Shown in pieces: positions 47,274 to 59,836 of a DNA stretch of 64,000 bases. Made by a program: the position numbers and the translations under genes. Origin of the DNA: Methanobacterium sp. SMA-27. GTDB taxonomy: Archaea > Methanobacteriota > Methanobacteria > Methanobacteriales > Methanobacteriaceae. The stretch spans positions 1 to 64,000 of the forward strand of contig NZ_JQLY01000001.1 in assembly GCF_000744455.1 (NCBI RefSeq), written 5' to 3'. Under the pieces are notes generated by a model, which worked only from the letters and a program-made list of their open reading frames with translations, made no database searches and was not told where the DNA came from. Each line of letters begins with the position of its first letter. The stretch's first letter is position 1.

Positions 47274-47828
47274 ATGAAAGAGAAAATGAAAGAAATTGCT
47301 CAACGTGTTTCAGAGTTAAGGGAACTTTCTGATATTGGTATAGATGAAATGGCAAACCAATTGAATGTTCCTGTTGAAACTTATATGGGTTACGAAGAAG
47401 GAAAAAATGATATATCTGCAAGTGTACTTTACGAAATAGCCCAGAAATTGAATGTGGATATGGGGCTACTGCTCACTGGAGAAGAAACTAGAATGCATAT
47501 ATTCGCAGTTACTAGGAAAGGTAAAGGTGTGAGAGTTGAAAGAAGAAAAGAGTACAAATACGAGAACCTCGCTGAAAAATTCATACATAAGAAAGCCGAA
47601 CCATTCATAGTATCTGTTAAACCAAAGACCCAATTAGGAAAACCTTTAACCAACTCACATCCAGGCCAAGAATTCAACTATGTTATCGAAGGAACCTTGA
47701 AAATTTACATACACGATAATGAAATTGTTCTAGAAAAGGGCGATTCAATATTCTTCGATTCATCTTATGAACATGCAATGGAAGCACTAAATGATAAAAA
47801 AGCTAAATTTTTAGCTATAATTCTTTAA
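47274..47828 (+). CDS. XRE-type HTH regulator with C-terminal cupin domain
   Basis: 184 residues. The N-terminal helix-turn-helix (about residues 5-62, [20 protein letters not shown]) is followed by a cupin (about 110-184: [37 protein letters not shown]). ATG at 47274 has GAGAGG upstream; the ATG at 47259 overlaps it. It lies 80 bases before the acyl-CoA ligase gene in the same direction, so it may regulate that gene and vor. Confidence 0.88.
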   Translation: MKEKMKEIAQRVSELRELSDIGIDEMANQLNVPVETYMGYEEGKNDISASVLYEIAQKLNVDMGLLLTGEETRMHIFAVTRKGKGVRVERRKEYKYENLAEKFIHKKAEPFIVSVKPKTQLGKPLTNSHPGQEFNYVIEGTLKIYIHDNEIVLEKGDSIFFDSSYEHAMEALNDKKAKFLAIIL

Positions 47829-47908
47829 AACAACCAGATATATATTATAATCAGAGAAAATTAAAAATAAACTGTAAGTTTGGGAGATAGTGTTAAAGGG
47901 GTATTACA

Positions 47909-49585
47909 ATGTCATCGTTACTAAATAAATTCGTTCCAAAAATGGAATTCGATTCATATCAAGATTTTGAAAAGAACTTTAAGATAGAAGTTCCTGAAAA
48001 ATTTAACTTCGCATACGACGTAGTTGATGAGTATGCTGAGAAGGATCCTGAAAAGATTGCAATGGTCTGGTGTGATGACAATTCAGAAAAAATTTTTACA
48101 TTCAAGGAAATGAAAACCTACAGTGATAAGGCTGCAAATCTTTTTAAAAACTATGGTATTGCCAAGGGCGATACAGTTATGCTTACATTAAAGAGTAGAT
48201 ACGAATTTTGGTTTTGTCTGCTGGCACTTAATAAGATAGGTGCAATACCTATCCCCGCAACGCATATGCTCAAGTCAAAGGATATTGTTTACAGAATTAA
48301 AAGTGCAGATATAAAGATGATGGTTTGTATAGCTGAGGACCAAGTTCCTGAATGTGTTGACAAGGCAGAAAAGGCTATTGGCGATAGAAAACTGATCAAA
48401 TCAGTTGTTGGTGGGAAAGAGAGACCAGGATGGATAAATTTCAGGGAAGAACTTGAAAATACTTCAGAAGAATTTAAACGTCCCACAGGAAAAAATTCAA
48501 CATCAAATGAAGATGCATCAGTTGTTTATTTTTCATCAGGAACAACAGGGCTTCCAAAAATGATACTCCACGATTTCACCTATCCGCTAGGGCATATAAT
48601 AACCGCTAAGTACTGGCAGAATGTTGTTGATAATGGGCTTCATTACACAGTAGCAGACACTGGCTGGGCCAAATGTTTATGGGGAAAAATATATGGACAG
48701 TGGATAGCAGGAAGTGCAGTATTTGTTTATGATTATGAACGTTTCGACGCTGCTCAAATGCTTGAAAAAGCATCAAAACATGGTGTGACCACATTTTGTG
48801 CGCCTCCGACTATTTACAGGTTTTTAATCAAGGAAGACCTTTCAAACTATGATTTTTCAACCTTAAAATACGCAGTAACTGCGGGTGAACCATTAAATCC
48901 CGAAGTTTATAATAAATTCTATGAATTTACAGGTTTAAGATTAATGGAGGGATTTGGGCAAACGGAAACAGTGGTGAGTATAGCCAATTTCCCATGGATG
49001 GATCCCAGACCAGGTTCAATGGGAAAACCTTCCCCTGGATACGATATGCTGTTAATGGACAAACATGGTAAGATATGTGATATTGGTGAAGAGGGCGAAC
49101 TAGTTGTTAAAACAATTGATAAAAAACCCCCTGGTCTCTTTGGAGGATATTATAAGGATAAAGTCAAAACTGACCAAGCATGGCACGATGGATATTATCA
49201 TACAGGAGACACAGCTTGGAAAGATGAGGACGGATATTTATGGTTTGTTGGAAGGAATGATGATATCATTAAAAGTTCTGGTTACCGTATAGGTCCCTTT
49301 GAGGTTGAAAGTGCAGTTATATCCCATCCTTCAGTACTTGAATGTGCAATAACAGGTGTTCCACATCCTGTAAGGGGCCAAGTTGTTAAAGCTACCATTG
49401 TATTGGCCAAAGGTTATGAACCTTCTGAAGAGCTTAAGAAAGAAATTCAAAATCATGTAAAAAGTGTTACAGCTCCTTATAAATATCCTAGAGTAATTGA
49501 ATTCGTTGATGAGCTTCCTAAAACTATAAGTGGAAAAATAAGACGTATAGACATAAGGGAAAAAGACAAAGAGGAACAAAATTAA
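47909..49585 (+). CDS. acyl-CoA synthetase (AMP-forming, medium/short-chain type)
   Basis: 558-residue adenylate-forming ligase. Motifs: [16 protein letters not shown] near residue 207, [12 protein letters not shown] near 328, [11 protein letters not shown] near 345, [20 protein letters not shown] near 430, and the catalytic Lys in [12 protein letters not shown] near 545. ATG at 47909 has GGGGT before it. It resembles MacS-like ligases for short or branched acids. Its place before vorCBA suggests activation of branched-chain acids for reductive 2-oxoacid synthesis (inference). Confidence 0.9.
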   Translation: MSSLLNKFVPKMEFDSYQDFEKNFKIEVPEKFNFAYDVVDEYAEKDPEKIAMVWCDDNSEKIFTFKEMKTYSDKAANLFKNYGIAKGDTVMLTLKSRYEFWFCLLALNKIGAIPIPATHMLKSKDIVYRIKSADIKMMVCIAEDQVPECVDKAEKAIGDRKLIKSVVGGKERPGWINFREELENTSEEFKRPTGKNSTSNEDASVVYFSSGTTGLPKMILHDFTYPLGHIITAKYWQNVVDNGLHYTVADTGWAKCLWGKIYGQWIAGSAVFVYDYERFDAAQMLEKASKHGVTTFCAPPTIYRFLIKEDLSNYDFSTLKYAVTAGEPLNPEVYNKFYEFTGLRLMEGFGQTETVVSIANFPWMDPRPGSMGKPSPGYDMLLMDKHGKICDIGEEGELVVKTIDKKPPGLFGGYYKDKVKTDQAWHDGYYHTGDTAWKDEDGYLWFVGRNDDIIKSSGYRIGPFEVESAVISHPSVLECAITGVPHPVRGQVVKATIVLAKGYEPSEELKKEIQNHVKSVTAPYKYPRVIEFVDELPKTISGKIRRIDIREKDKEEQN

Positions 49586-49729
49586 CACTATTAATTGGAT
49601 GTGACAATAACACCAGGTAATAGGATTAAATGAGTATTAATTTTATTATTAAATGTGATTGAGCATTTAAAAATTTTATAAATGTAATTTATAAATTATT
49701 ATATATACAAATCAAGAAAGATTGATATT

Positions 49730-50044
49730 ATGTCTGAAAAAAAGGATAAAAAGGAACCATATCCTGTAATAAACACTTTAGAGTGTAAAGAATGTGAGAG
49801 ATGTATTTTAGCATGTAGAAAGGGCGTTCTAAAGATAAGTAGTTCCCTGAATGAAAGAGGATATCATTATGTTGAATACACTGGTGAAGGATGTACAGGT
49901 TGTGGAGACTGCTATTACACCTGTCCAGAACCTTTAGCAATTGAAGTACATATACCTAAGCGATCTAAAGATAAAAAGAAGAAAAAAAATGAGGAGGAAA
50001 CTGAATGGCAACACAGCTCATTAAAGGAAACACAGCCGTTGTAA
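49730..50044 (+). CDS. vorC: 2-oxoisovalerate:ferredoxin oxidoreductase ferredoxin subunit VorC
   Basis: 104 residues with two [4Fe-4S] motifs, [16 protein letters not shown] and [16 protein letters not shown], and a Lys/Glu-rich tail that overlaps the vorB start by 40 bases. ATG at 49730 has only a weak ribosome site; TATA-like TTATATATAC is 30 bases upstream. Matches VorC position in Methanothermobacter vorCBA. Confidence 0.88.
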   Translation: MSEKKDKKEPYPVINTLECKECERCILACRKGVLKISSSLNERGYHYVEYTGEGCTGCGDCYYTCPEPLAIEVHIPKRSKDKKKKKNEEETEWQHSSLKETQPL

Positions 50045-51063
50045 TAGGGGCTATGTATGCGGGATGCGATTGTTACTTTGGATATCCAATTACCCCAGCC
50101 ACAGAAGTCCTCCATGAAGCATCCAAATATTTTCCTATGACTGGAAGAAAATTTGTTCAAGCCGAATCAGAAGAAGCCGCTATAAACATGGTTTATGGTG
50201 CGTCGGCAGCAGGTCACAGGGTTATGACAGCATCATCAGGTCCGGGTATAAGCCTTAAACAGGAAGGAATGTCTTTTCTAGCAGGAGCTGAATTACCATG
50301 TGTTCTTGTGGACATAATGCGGGCTGGACCAGGTTTGGGTAATATTGGACCGGAACAGGCAGATTATACACAGCTCGTGAAGGGTGGAGGACATGGTAAC
50401 TATAGAAACATAGTTTTAGCACCTAACTCTGTTCAAGAAATGTGTGATTTTACAATGAAAGCATTCGAACTTGCAGATAAATACAGAAACCCCGTGGTTG
50501 TACTGGCAGATGGAGTATTGGGTCAAATGGTTGAGCCTTTACAATTCCCTGAAAATGCTTTTAAACCCTCTATAAACACATCATGGGCTGTTTGTGGGAA
50601 TAAAGAAACAAAAAGTAATTTAGTTACATCTATATTCCTAGATTTTGACCAGCTTGAAGATTTTAACTTTAATTTACAGAATAAATATAGAATTATAAAG
50701 GAAAATGAAGTTGAATTTGAAGAATTTGCAATGGAAGATGCTGAAATAATTCTAGTTGCATATGGGATAAGCAGTAGAATAGCTAGATCAGCTGTTGAAC
50801 AGGCAAGGAAACATGGGATAAAAGTTGGATTATTCAGACCAAAAACACTCTTTCCATTTCCTGAAAAAGCTCTAAAAAAGATAGCAGAAGAAAGGGAATG
50901 CAAATTCATATCTGTTGAAATGAGCAACGGGCAGATGATGGAAGACATAATCTTGGCAATAGGTTGCAGTAGACCAGTAGAATTAATCAATAGAATGGGC
51001 GGAAATCTTGTGGATGTAGAAAATATAACCAAAAAGGTAATAGAAATTGCTGGAGGTAAATAA
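50005..51063 (+). CDS. vorB: 2-oxoisovalerate:ferredoxin oxidoreductase alpha subunit VorB
   Basis: 352-residue alpha subunit of the 2-oxoacid oxidoreductase family: [19 protein letters not shown] near residue 28, [38 protein letters not shown] near 75 and [17 protein letters not shown]. The ATG at 50005 follows GAGGAGG inside vorC. Works with VorA and VorC to convert branched-chain 2-oxoacids to acyl-CoA, or the reverse for amino-acid synthesis. Confidence 0.92.
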   Translation: MATQLIKGNTAVVIGAMYAGCDCYFGYPITPATEVLHEASKYFPMTGRKFVQAESEEAAINMVYGASAAGHRVMTASSGPGISLKQEGMSFLAGAELPCVLVDIMRAGPGLGNIGPEQADYTQLVKGGGHGNYRNIVLAPNSVQEMCDFTMKAFELADKYRNPVVVLADGVLGQMVEPLQFPENAFKPSINTSWAVCGNKETKSNLVTSIFLDFDQLEDFNFNLQNKYRIIKENEVEFEEFAMEDAEIILVAYGISSRIARSAVEQARKHGIKVGLFRPKTLFPFPEKALKKIAEERECKFISVEMSNGQMMEDIILAIGCSRPVELINRMGGNLVDVENITKKVIEIAGGK

Positions 51064-52518
51064 ATGTCAAACAAGATTGAAGATCCCACAGAAAAGATTT
51101 TAAGAAAACCAAAATCTATTCTCGATGAATTTCCCCGTAAAGGTGGAAGTGCACCTACAGCAACTCATTATTGTCCGGGATGCGGACATGGAATTCTTCA
51201 CAAACTTATTGGAGAGGCAGTTGACGAGTTAAATATCCAGGATAGAATGGTAATGACTAGTCCGGTGGGATGTGCTGTTTTTGCCTATTACTACTTTGAT
51301 TGTGGCCATGTACAAGTTGCACATGGAAGGGCACCTGCAGTTGGAACAGGAATATCACGAGCAGAAGACAATGCAATTGTGATATTGTATCAAGGAGACG
51401 GGGATCTTGCTTCAATAGGATTAAATGAAACTATTCAAGCTGCCAATCGAGGAGAAAAAATGGCTGTTTTCTTTATAAATAATACAGTGTATGGAATGAC
51501 TGGTGGTCAAATGGCACCTACAACACTTGTTGGTGAAGTCACAGTAACCTGTCAAGAAGGAAGAGACCCTAGATTCACAGGATACCCACTGCACATGAGT
51601 GAACTTTTAAACAACCTCAAAGCACCTGTTTTCATTGAAAGGGCTTCACTTTCAGATCCTTCACATATAAGAAAAGCTAAAAAGGCGGTTAAAAAAGCAC
51701 TTGAAATTCAGAGAGATGGCAAGGGTTATGCATTTGTTGAACTTTTATCACCTTGCCCAACCAATCTAAGACAAGATGCAGAGGGTGCAGAAAAATTTTT
51801 GAATGAAAAAATGGAGGTTGAATTTCCATTAGTTAATTTCAGGGATAGAACATCCGAGGTTGAACCTTTATGTAGAGGTAAAAGTGTTTTTTCAAAGGAA
51901 TTACTGGATAATATATTTGAAGTTGATAGTGGAAGTTCAATGGAACCATTGGATGATCCTGACTTTGAAACAAAGGTTATCAAAATATCCGGATTTGGAG
52001 GACAGGGTGTTTTAAGTATGGGCCTCATAATTGCCCGAGCTGCATGCAAAGCACGCCGTTATGTTTCATGGTACCCTTCATATGGTCCAGAACAGCGAGG
52101 AGGAACATCAAACTGCACAGTAATAATATCTGGGGAAATAATTGGTTCTCCAGTAGTGCACAATCCGGATATATTGGTAGCACTTAATAAACCTTCTCTT
52201 GAAGAATTTGCACCAAGGGTTAAAAATGGTGGTACTATACTCTATGATTCGAAAATTGGAGAATTCATTACTCAAGAAAATATCAAGGCTATTGGAGTTC
52301 CTGCAATGAAAATAGCAAAGGAAAAAGGAGTTGGAAAGGCTGCTAATACTGCGATGCTGGGTGTTTTAATGGCGATTTCAAAGGAACTTTCTGAGGAAGT
52401 TTTCAAGGATGCTGTAAAACAGGCTTTTGCAAAAAAACCTAAATTAATTCCTGTTAATCTGGATATATTGGAATCAGGTTCAAAATGGGCTCATAAAAAT
52501 TTAGAAATTGATAAATAG
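51064..52518 (+). CDS. vorA: 2-oxoisovalerate:ferredoxin oxidoreductase VorA (fused TPP-binding beta and gamma)
   Basis: 484 residues. Residues about 1-275 are the thiamin-diphosphate-binding beta part ([12 protein letters not shown] near residue 36, [19 protein letters not shown] near 108). Residues about 300-484 are the gamma part ([20 protein letters not shown] near 318, [18 protein letters not shown]). The fusion is the known VorA form of Methanothermobacter. ATG at 51064 directly follows the vorB stop, after GGAGGTAAATA. Confidence 0.93.
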   Translation: MSNKIEDPTEKILRKPKSILDEFPRKGGSAPTATHYCPGCGHGILHKLIGEAVDELNIQDRMVMTSPVGCAVFAYYYFDCGHVQVAHGRAPAVGTGISRAEDNAIVILYQGDGDLASIGLNETIQAANRGEKMAVFFINNTVYGMTGGQMAPTTLVGEVTVTCQEGRDPRFTGYPLHMSELLNNLKAPVFIERASLSDPSHIRKAKKAVKKALEIQRDGKGYAFVELLSPCPTNLRQDAEGAEKFLNEKMEVEFPLVNFRDRTSEVEPLCRGKSVFSKELLDNIFEVDSGSSMEPLDDPDFETKVIKISGFGGQGVLSMGLIIARAACKARRYVSWYPSYGPEQRGGTSNCTVIISGEIIGSPVVHNPDILVALNKPSLEEFAPRVKNGGTILYDSKIGEFITQENIKAIGVPAMKIAKEKGVGKAANTAMLGVLMAISKELSEEVFKDAVKQAFAKKPKLIPVNLDILESGSKWAHKNLEIDK

Positions 52519-52811
52519 GGATTGGAATATATTTTCATCCTATTTTTTTTAATAGTACTGAATCTGATGCTTATTTATTTTTATTTATTATTTTTAAAGT
52601 CAAAATGGATTGAAACTTTTGTTTGATGTCTAAATTTGTTTCAAAGTATATCTGAATTTGTAATATATTCATAAAACTAATATAACTGATTAAAAATGAA
52701 TATTTATCCCTTATAACTCTTTAAATTCCTTTTAAAACAAAGTTTAAGTAGAACAAACAATAAAATATATATTAGAATTAGTTTTTTATTATATTTTTAG
52801 GGAGGTTTGTA

Positions 52812-54533
52812 ATGTCAATAGATTCATCAAAAAAGGACGTTAGTATTGTTCTTTGCGGAGAAGCAGGTCAAGGTATCCAAACTGTAGAAAATATACTTGT
52901 TAAGGCAATTAAAAAGAGTGGATATAATGTTTTTTCTACCAAAGAATACATGTCACGTGTTAGAGGTGGCGAAAATTCCACAGAGATCAGAGTATCATCA
53001 AAGAGAGTAATTTCCTATGTTGATAGAATTGATATATTGCTATCGTTAAGTAAGGGAGCAGTTCCACATCTAGAAAACCGTATAAAATCTGATACACTCA
53101 TAATGGGGGATGAAAAAACATTAGAACCCCTTTCTACAGAAAATTACAACTTACTTAAAGTGCCTTTAATGGAAATAGCTAAAAAAATGGGTGGATCAAT
53201 TTTTTCAAATGTAATAGCTGCAGGGATAATAGCTTGTGTTCTAAACATACCTAAATCAATATTTGAAGATTGTATCGAAGAAATTTTTGCACGTAAAGGT
53301 CAGGAGATTGTTAAAAAGGATACAGATGCAGGTATGAAGGGATATGAAATTGGCAAGAAAATAGTTGATTCTGGAAGAATTAACTTACAGATTGAAAGGG
53401 ATCCCAAAGTTTTAGAAGAACTACTTTTAGATGGAACAGAAGCAGTGGGATTGGGATGTATAGCGGGGGGCTGTAAATTTATGTCTTCCTATCCTATGAC
53501 TCCATCCACACCTCTCCAAGTATTTATGGCTGTCAATTCAGAGGAATTTGACATGATCTTTGAGCAGGCAGAAGATGAGATTGCTGCCATTAACATGGCA
53601 ATAGGTGGATTCTATGCAGGTGCTAGATCAATGGTTGCTACTTCAGGAAGTGGATTTGCACTCATGGAGGAAGCAGTAGGTCTTTCAGGAATGATTGAAA
53701 TACCAGTGGTAATATATTTGGGTCAAAGACCAGGACCGGCAGTTGGTCTACCAACAAGGACATCACAGGAAGATCTGAACCTTGCATTATATTCAGGTCC
53801 TGGAGAATTTCCCAGAATAATATTTGCACCGGGAAATCTTGAAGATGCGTTTTTCCTTTCTCAAAAAGCATTTAACCTTGCTGATCATTACCAGACACCA
53901 GTATTCATACTTTCAGACCAATATTTTGCAGATATATTCTACAACCAACCAGTATTCGATCTGGAGGGTCTTGAAATTGAAAATCACATAATAAAAACCA
54001 AATCAGATTATAAACGATACGAAATAACAGCCAGTGGAATATCTCCAAGAGGAATTCCCGGATATGGTGAAGGATTGGTTGTTATAGATTCTGATGAGCA
54101 CGATGAGGAGGGACATCTTACAGAGGATCTAGATCTCAGGACCGAGATGGTTGACAAGAGACTAAGAAAATTAAATGAAATACAGAAGGAGATAATACTT
54201 CCAGATTTGTTAGGTGGTTCAAATTATAAAATTTTGGTAATAGGATGGGGATCAACCTACGGCTCCATAAAAGAAGCTTTGGATAATCTTGAAAATGAAG
54301 ATATTAGCTTTTTATATTTTAAACAAATCTACCCATTAGATCCATCAATAAAAAACCTCCTTAACAATGCAGAAAAAACCATAATATTTGAAAATAATGC
54401 TCAAGGACAATTTGCAGAATTAATAAAACTTAAAATTGGATTTGAAATAGAAAAAAAGGTTTTGAAGTATAATGGTATGCCATTTTCAGTGGAAGAAGTT
54501 GAAACGAGTCTCAAAGATTTTATAGGAGGATAA
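52812..54533 (+). CDS. 2-oxoacid:ferredoxin oxidoreductase, fused gamma-alpha subunit
   Basis: 573 residues. Residues about 1-185 are the gamma domain ([37 protein letters not shown]) and 195-573 the alpha domain ([56 protein letters not shown]). With the next gene it forms a two-subunit enzyme of the type known from 2-oxoglutarate and 2-oxoacid oxidoreductases (KorAB-like). Substrate cannot be read from the sequence. ATG at 52812 follows GGGAGGTTTGTA. It is separate from vor by 290 bases. Confidence 0.9.
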   Translation: MSIDSSKKDVSIVLCGEAGQGIQTVENILVKAIKKSGYNVFSTKEYMSRVRGGENSTEIRVSSKRVISYVDRIDILLSLSKGAVPHLENRIKSDTLIMGDEKTLEPLSTENYNLLKVPLMEIAKKMGGSIFSNVIAAGIIACVLNIPKSIFEDCIEEIFARKGQEIVKKDTDAGMKGYEIGKKIVDSGRINLQIERDPKVLEELLLDGTEAVGLGCIAGGCKFMSSYPMTPSTPLQVFMAVNSEEFDMIFEQAEDEIAAINMAIGGFYAGARSMVATSGSGFALMEEAVGLSGMIEIPVVIYLGQRPGPAVGLPTRTSQEDLNLALYSGPGEFPRIIFAPGNLEDAFFLSQKAFNLADHYQTPVFILSDQYFADIFYNQPVFDLEGLEIENHIIKTKSDYKRYEITASGISPRGIPGYGEGLVVIDSDEHDEEGHLTEDLDLRTEMVDKRLRKLNEIQKEIILPDLLGGSNYKILVIGWGSTYGSIKEALDNLENEDISFLYFKQIYPLDPSIKNLLNNAEKTIIFENNAQGQFAELIKLKIGFEIEKKVLKYNGMPFSVEEVETSLKDFIGG

Positions 54534-54536
54534 AAA

Positions 54537-55397
54537 ATGGATCCTAAAATATTTGATATAGACGGAGCAGACATTGCCTGGTGTCCGGGATGTGGAGATT
54601 TTGCAATTCTCAAGACAATAAAGGAAACACTTGCAGAAATGGAAATCAGCCCAGAAGAACTGGTTTTTGTATCTGGAATTGGGCAGGCTGGTAAATTACC
54701 TCATTATATTAAAGCAAATGTTTTTAATGGGCTTCATGGCAGATCTTTACCTGTATCCACAGCAATAAAAGCTGTTAATCCAGAACTTATTGTAATTAAT
54801 GTGAGTGGTGATGGTTGTACCTATGGTGAAGGAGGTAATCACTTTATTCATAACATTAGACGTAATCCTGACATAATAAACATTGTTCACAACAACATGG
54901 TGTATGGTTTAACAAAAGGACAAGCATCCCCAACAAGTCAAAGAGATTTCAACACTCCTTTGCAGATTGAAGGCGTATCATTAGAACCCTTCAATCCGCT
55001 GGCAATAGCAATAGCCCTAAATGCATCATTTGTTGCTAGGGCATTTAGTGGAGATATAAAACAAACTAAAGAAATCCTTAAAAAAGCAATAAAACATAAG
55101 GGATATGCTTTAATTGATATATTCCAACCATGTGTGACTTTCAACAAGGTTAACACATTTCAATGGTTTAAAAACAATACCTATTATTTAGATGAATCCC
55201 ACGACCGCTTTGATAGAGAGGAAGCATTCAAAAAGTCAATTGAAACAGAAAAATATCCTTTAGGCATATTCTATATGAATTCCGATAATAAAACATTTGA
55301 AGAGAATATAATTGCCTATAAAACAAACAAATCACCCATGTACCAGAGGGATCTTGACATTGACAAATTGAAGAAATTAATTGACACAAAAAAATGA
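54537..55397 (+). CDS. 2-oxoacid:ferredoxin oxidoreductase beta subunit (TPP-binding)
   Basis: 286-residue beta subunit: [17 protein letters not shown] near residue 15, [20 protein letters not shown] near 65 and [20 protein letters not shown] near 90 with the TPP-binding GDG. ATG at 54537 lies three bases after the gamma-alpha stop, with GGAGG inside the end of that gene. No separate ferredoxin subunit is present here. Confidence 0.92.
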   Translation: MDPKIFDIDGADIAWCPGCGDFAILKTIKETLAEMEISPEELVFVSGIGQAGKLPHYIKANVFNGLHGRSLPVSTAIKAVNPELIVINVSGDGCTYGEGGNHFIHNIRRNPDIINIVHNNMVYGLTKGQASPTSQRDFNTPLQIEGVSLEPFNPLAIAIALNASFVARAFSGDIKQTKEILKKAIKHKGYALIDIFQPCVTFNKVNTFQWFKNNTYYLDESHDRFDREEAFKKSIETEKYPLGIFYMNSDNKTFEENIIAYKTNKSPMYQRDLDIDKLKKLIDTKK

Positions 55398-55493
55398 ATA
55401 AAAATTTTTAAATAGAATTTCTTCAAGATATTGTTAATAACAAAAATGTTAAAATAGGGTATAATTAATTATTAAAAGAATTAGAGGTAACGT

Positions 55494-56267
55494 ATGGATA
55501 AAATTAGGATTCGATCTTGGAATGTCAATGGTATTAGGGCAGTTCATAAAAAAGGGTTTTTGGAATGGTTTATTAACGAAAAACCAGACATTCTTTGCCT
55601 TCAAGAAACAAAAGCAACTAGAAAACAATTTCCTAAAGATTTAAGGGTTGTTGATAATTATCATCTTTATAGTTCCGAAGCAGAAAAGAAGGGATATAGT
55701 GGAACTGCAACATATTCATCTATCAAACCTGAAAAAGTAGAATATGGGTTTGGAATTGACAGATTCGATCTTGAGGGAAGAACAATTATCACAGATTATG
55801 GGGATTTTATATTGTTCAACATCTATTTCCCTAACGGTAAGATGTCTCCTGAGAGGTTACAATACAAGATGGAATTCTACGATGTATTCCTAGGATATGT
55901 AGATGAGCTGAAGGATGAGGGAAGGAATATAATTGTATGTGGAGATGTTAACACTGCACATAAAGAAATAGATCTGGCCCATCCAAAAGAAAACTCAAAA
56001 ATTTCAGGGTTTCTTCCTGAGGAAAGGGCTTGGATGGATAAATTTTTTAGTCATGGCTATGTCGACACTTTTAGAGAATTTAACAAGAAACCCGAACAGT
56101 ATACGTGGTGGAGTTACCGTACCAGGGCAAGGGATAGAAATGTCGGCTGGAGACTGGATTATTTCTTTGTAAACAAGGAATTTATGGATAATGTTGAGTC
56201 TTCATACATCTTATACGATGTAATGGGATCAGATCATTGCCCAATCGGTCTTGATATTAAGATATAG
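55494..56267 (+). CDS. xth: exodeoxyribonuclease III (AP endonuclease)
   Basis: 257 residues of the EEP nuclease fold: [16 protein letters not shown] at residues 6-21, [10 protein letters not shown] near 33, [16 protein letters not shown] near 148, WRLDYFFVN near 220 and [11 protein letters not shown] at the end. These carry the catalytic Asn, Glu, Asp and His. Acts in base-excision repair. ATG at 55494 follows AGAGGTAACGT. A second AP endonuclease (nfo) is at 60816. Confidence 0.95.
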   Translation: MDKIRIRSWNVNGIRAVHKKGFLEWFINEKPDILCLQETKATRKQFPKDLRVVDNYHLYSSEAEKKGYSGTATYSSIKPEKVEYGFGIDRFDLEGRTIITDYGDFILFNIYFPNGKMSPERLQYKMEFYDVFLGYVDELKDEGRNIIVCGDVNTAHKEIDLAHPKENSKISGFLPEERAWMDKFFSHGYVDTFREFNKKPEQYTWWSYRTRARDRNVGWRLDYFFVNKEFMDNVESSYILYDVMGSDHCPIGLDIKI

Positions 56268-56520
56268 AACTAAAATTCCTGAATTAACGTATTTAAGGAG
56301 TTAAATTTTATTATTTTATTTAATATTTAAGTTTCGCATCGATTTTAGATTATATTATAATATTTTTAAAAAAACTTAAACATCAAAACTTAAAAGTTTT
56401 ATGGGATGTTTTACTAAGATAAAACACCTAATTATTATGCAGCGTTTTTTTGTATAATCATTTAGTCTTCATTATAAAAAACTTAAACAGGAATTTAATC
56501 AATACTTAGAGGGATGTTAT

Positions 56521-57834
56521 ATGGGTTATAAAGGATCTTCACAGAAATTTTTGGAATTATCAGGCATATCAATTGGGGATATTATTAAAATTACAAAAAA
56601 CAATGTTTCTTACCAGGGAATTCTACTTGATAGAGCGGAAGATCCTGATGATAAACACATAGTTTTAAAACTAGATAGCGGTTACAACATAGGGATAGAT
56701 GTTGGGGGAGCATTGGCAGAATTAGTAACAAAAGGAGATAAGCCCAATTTAAAACTTACACCTTTAGATATTGGGAAAGATGTAGATAAACCAGATATAT
56801 CAATAGTATCCACGGGAGGAACTGTCGCATCTGTTGTTGATTATAAGACCGGTGCAGTTCATCCTGCTTTTACAGCAGATGATCTTATTAGGGCAAATCC
56901 AGAATTACTTGTCCACGCTAATATAAATGGTGAAGCGATTCTCAATATTCTGAGTGAAAATATGAAACCCGAGTATTGGGTAAAAACTGCAAGATCAGTA
57001 GCTGATGAAATTAATAGCGGGGCCGATGGGGTTGTTGTAGCACATGGTACAGATACAATGCACTACACATCAGCAGCTCTGAACTTCATGTTAGATACAC
57101 CTGTACCTGTTGTTGTGACAGGTGCTCAGAGAAGTTCCGACAGACCCTCTTCAGATGCATTTATGAACCTGATAAGTTCGGTGGTAGCAGCAAAATCTGA
57201 TATAGCTGAAGTAACACTTTGTATGCATGCAGAAGAAGATGATTCATATTGTTTACTTCACCGTGGAACAAAGGTCAGAAAAATGCATACAACTCGCAGA
57301 GACACCTTCAGAAGTATAAACACCCTTCCAATTGCTAAAATTGAAAAAGGTAAATTAAAACTAGTTGATAAAAATTCAGATTATAAAAAGAGAAGTAACG
57401 AAAATGTACAGCTTCATGATGATCTCGAAGAGAAAGTTGCTTTAATTAAGAGCTATCCCGGAATTGAGGCAGACATAATTGATTATCACATTGACAAGGG
57501 GTACAAGGGAATTGTTCTTGAGGGTACAGGATTGGGACATTGTCCTGAAAATTTACTGCCATCGCTTGAAAGGGCAAAAGATTCTGATATTCCAGTTGTT
57601 ATGACTTCACAATGTTTATATGGTCTGGTTAATATGAATGTGTATAGTACGGGTAGAAAAATTGTTTCTGCTGGTGTGATTTCTGTTTTTGACATGATTC
57701 CTGAGACAACATATGTTAAATTGGTTTGGGCTCTTGGTCAAACTGAAAATATTGAAGAAGTCAAAAAAATCATGCAAACCAATATAGCAGGGGAGATAGG
57801 GGAAAAATCATCAGAAAAATACTTTTTAAACTGA
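56521..57834 (+). CDS. gatD: glutamyl-tRNA(Gln) amidotransferase subunit D
   Basis: 437-residue archaeal asparaginase-like subunit that releases ammonia from a donor amide. N-terminal small beta-barrel (about residues 15-65), then asparaginase motifs [18 protein letters not shown] near 96 and [17 protein letters not shown] near 175, with [15 protein letters not shown] near 200. ATG at 56521 follows AGAGGGATGTTAT. Followed directly by gatE. The pair makes Gln-tRNA(Gln) from Glu-tRNA(Gln). Confidence 0.96.
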   Translation: MGYKGSSQKFLELSGISIGDIIKITKNNVSYQGILLDRAEDPDDKHIVLKLDSGYNIGIDVGGALAELVTKGDKPNLKLTPLDIGKDVDKPDISIVSTGGTVASVVDYKTGAVHPAFTADDLIRANPELLVHANINGEAILNILSENMKPEYWVKTARSVADEINSGADGVVVAHGTDTMHYTSAALNFMLDTPVPVVVTGAQRSSDRPSSDAFMNLISSVVAAKSDIAEVTLCMHAEEDDSYCLLHRGTKVRKMHTTRRDTFRSINTLPIAKIEKGKLKLVDKNSDYKKRSNENVQLHDDLEEKVALIKSYPGIEADIIDYHIDKGYKGIVLEGTGLGHCPENLLPSLERAKDSDIPVVMTSQCLYGLVNMNVYSTGRKIVSAGVISVFDMIPETTYVKLVWALGQTENIEEVKKIMQTNIAGEIGEKSSEKYFLN

Positions 57835-57872
57835 TGAATCAGTAATTATATTTTAGTTATAGGGGGATCTTT

Positions 57873-59747
57873 ATGGACTACAAAAAATTAGGTTTAAAAA
57901 TGGGTCTTGAAATACACCAACAGCTTAACACAGAAAAAAAGTTATTTTGTCCGTGTAAATGTGAATTAACTGATAAAAAGCCTGATTACAAACTTTTAAG
58001 GTATTTGAGACCAACCCAAAGTGAGCTTGGGAAAATAGATAGGGCGGCTTTTGAAGAATCTAGGCGGAAATTAAAATTTATATATGAATCATACGATTAT
58101 GAAACATGTCTAGTAGAATCTGATGATGAACCACCACACCCACTGAATATGGAAGCCTTAGAAATAGCAATGATAATAGCTTCTATCCTTCATATGAATA
58201 TTATTGATGAATTCCACACCATGAGAAAACAGGTTATAGATGGGAGTAATACAGGCGGATTCCAGCGAACTGGACTTGTCGCAACAGATGGATATCTTGA
58301 AACAGAATATGGAATTGTCAAAATAGAAAATCTTTGCCTTGAAGAAGACGCAGCTAGAAGAATTAGTCAGAAGAAAGGGAAAGTAGTATTCAGACTCGAT
58401 AGGCTGGGAATTCCTTTGTTGGAAGTAACAACAGATCCATCTATTAAACATCCTGAACAAGTTAAAGAAGTTGCATATCAATTGGGTCAAGTTCTTCGAA
58501 GTACAAAGGTGAAGCGGGGACTAGGAACAATACGTCAAGACCTGAATATTTCCATTGCAGAAGGAGCACGTGTGGAAATAAAAGGAGTACAAGACCTTGA
58601 TTTAATGCCAAAAATGGTAGAAAATGAAGTTAAAAGACAATTAAAACTAATTGAAATAATGAAGGAACTTCAAAGTAGAGAAGCTACTGTTGATAATGAA
58701 ATACATAATTTAAATAAAATATTTGAAAAAACTGAATCTAAAATAATATCTAAAGCATTGTCCAAGGGTGGAAATGTTCTAGCTATAAAATTAGGTGGAT
58801 TTAAAGGTTTAATAGGAAAAGAAGTTCAACCTGGAAGGCGTTTTGGAACTGAACTTGCAGTTTATGCTAAAAAAATGGGAGTATCTGGAATATTTCATAT
58901 TGATGAACTTCCAGCATATGGTATAACAGATGTAGATATTGAAAGAATTGCAAACCATCTCAAATTATCGGAAAATGATGCATTTATCATTGTTGCAGAT
59001 GAGGATGAAAAGGCAAGAAATGCTATTATGGAAGTACAAAGAAGAGCAAAAACATCTATTAAAGAAGTCCCTGAAGAAACAAGGAAGGCTTTAGAAGATG
59101 CTAACAGTGAATATCTCAGACCATTACCCACAGCTAGCCGTATGTATGTTGAAACAGACATACTTACTACTGTAATATCTAAAGAGCAGATAAATGATAT
59201 TAAATCAAATTTACCCGAACTTCCAAATGAAAAGAAACAAAGAATTATTGATCAGTACAAATTAAGTGAGGATATAGCTTCACAACTAGTTCGATTAGAT
59301 AAGGTGGAAAATTTCGAAGATACAATGTCAACCTCAAAATTAGACCCAACCACGGTAGGATCAACACTTGCTTACACACTTAAAGAGCTTAGAAGAGATG
59401 GAAATGATGTTTCAAGATTAGATAATAAGATGTTGAAGGATACTTTTGCATTGGTTGAAGATGGAAAAATCGTTAAAGAAGCAGTTTCAGAAGTTATTGT
59501 GGGATTATGTAACGAAGAAGGTTCACCAGAGCAGATAGCTAGAAGTCTTAACATTATTATGCTCTCTGAAAAAGAAGTGGAAAAAATTATAGATGAGATA
59601 CTGTTTGAAAATATCAAAATTGTTGAAGAACGTGGAATGGGTGCAATTGGAGCTTTAATGGGTAAATCCATGCAGAAACTCCAGGGTAAGGCAGATGGAA
59701 AACTTGTGAATAAACTTTTGAGGGATAAGATACAGAATATAAAGTAG
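57873..59747 (+). CDS. gatE: glutamyl-tRNA(Gln) amidotransferase subunit E
   Basis: 624-residue GatB-like subunit that phosphorylates Glu-tRNA(Gln). [20 protein letters not shown] starts the cradle domain, [19 protein letters not shown] near residue 115 is characteristic. A GAD-type insertion (about 285-405) and the C-terminal helical/YqeY-like domain ([16 protein letters not shown], [20 protein letters not shown] at the end) follow. ATG at 57873 has GGGGGATC upstream. Confidence 0.96.
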   Translation: MDYKKLGLKMGLEIHQQLNTEKKLFCPCKCELTDKKPDYKLLRYLRPTQSELGKIDRAAFEESRRKLKFIYESYDYETCLVESDDEPPHPLNMEALEIAMIIASILHMNIIDEFHTMRKQVIDGSNTGGFQRTGLVATDGYLETEYGIVKIENLCLEEDAARRISQKKGKVVFRLDRLGIPLLEVTTDPSIKHPEQVKEVAYQLGQVLRSTKVKRGLGTIRQDLNISIAEGARVEIKGVQDLDLMPKMVENEVKRQLKLIEIMKELQSREATVDNEIHNLNKIFEKTESKIISKALSKGGNVLAIKLGGFKGLIGKEVQPGRRFGTELAVYAKKMGVSGIFHIDELPAYGITDVDIERIANHLKLSENDAFIIVADEDEKARNAIMEVQRRAKTSIKEVPEETRKALEDANSEYLRPLPTASRMYVETDILTTVISKEQINDIKSNLPELPNEKKQRIIDQYKLSEDIASQLVRLDKVENFEDTMSTSKLDPTTVGSTLAYTLKELRRDGNDVSRLDNKMLKDTFALVEDGKIVKEAVSEVIVGLCNEEGSPEQIARSLNIIMLSEKEVEKIIDEILFENIKIVEERGMGAIGALMGKSMQKLQGKADGKLVNKLLRDKIQNIK

Positions 59748-59836
59748 TTGTGATGTTTTTAATAAAAAGATAATTAAGTGTATACACACTTAAAATTCTC
59801 TTAAATAACATTTATAATGGAATCTCGGGTGGTTTT

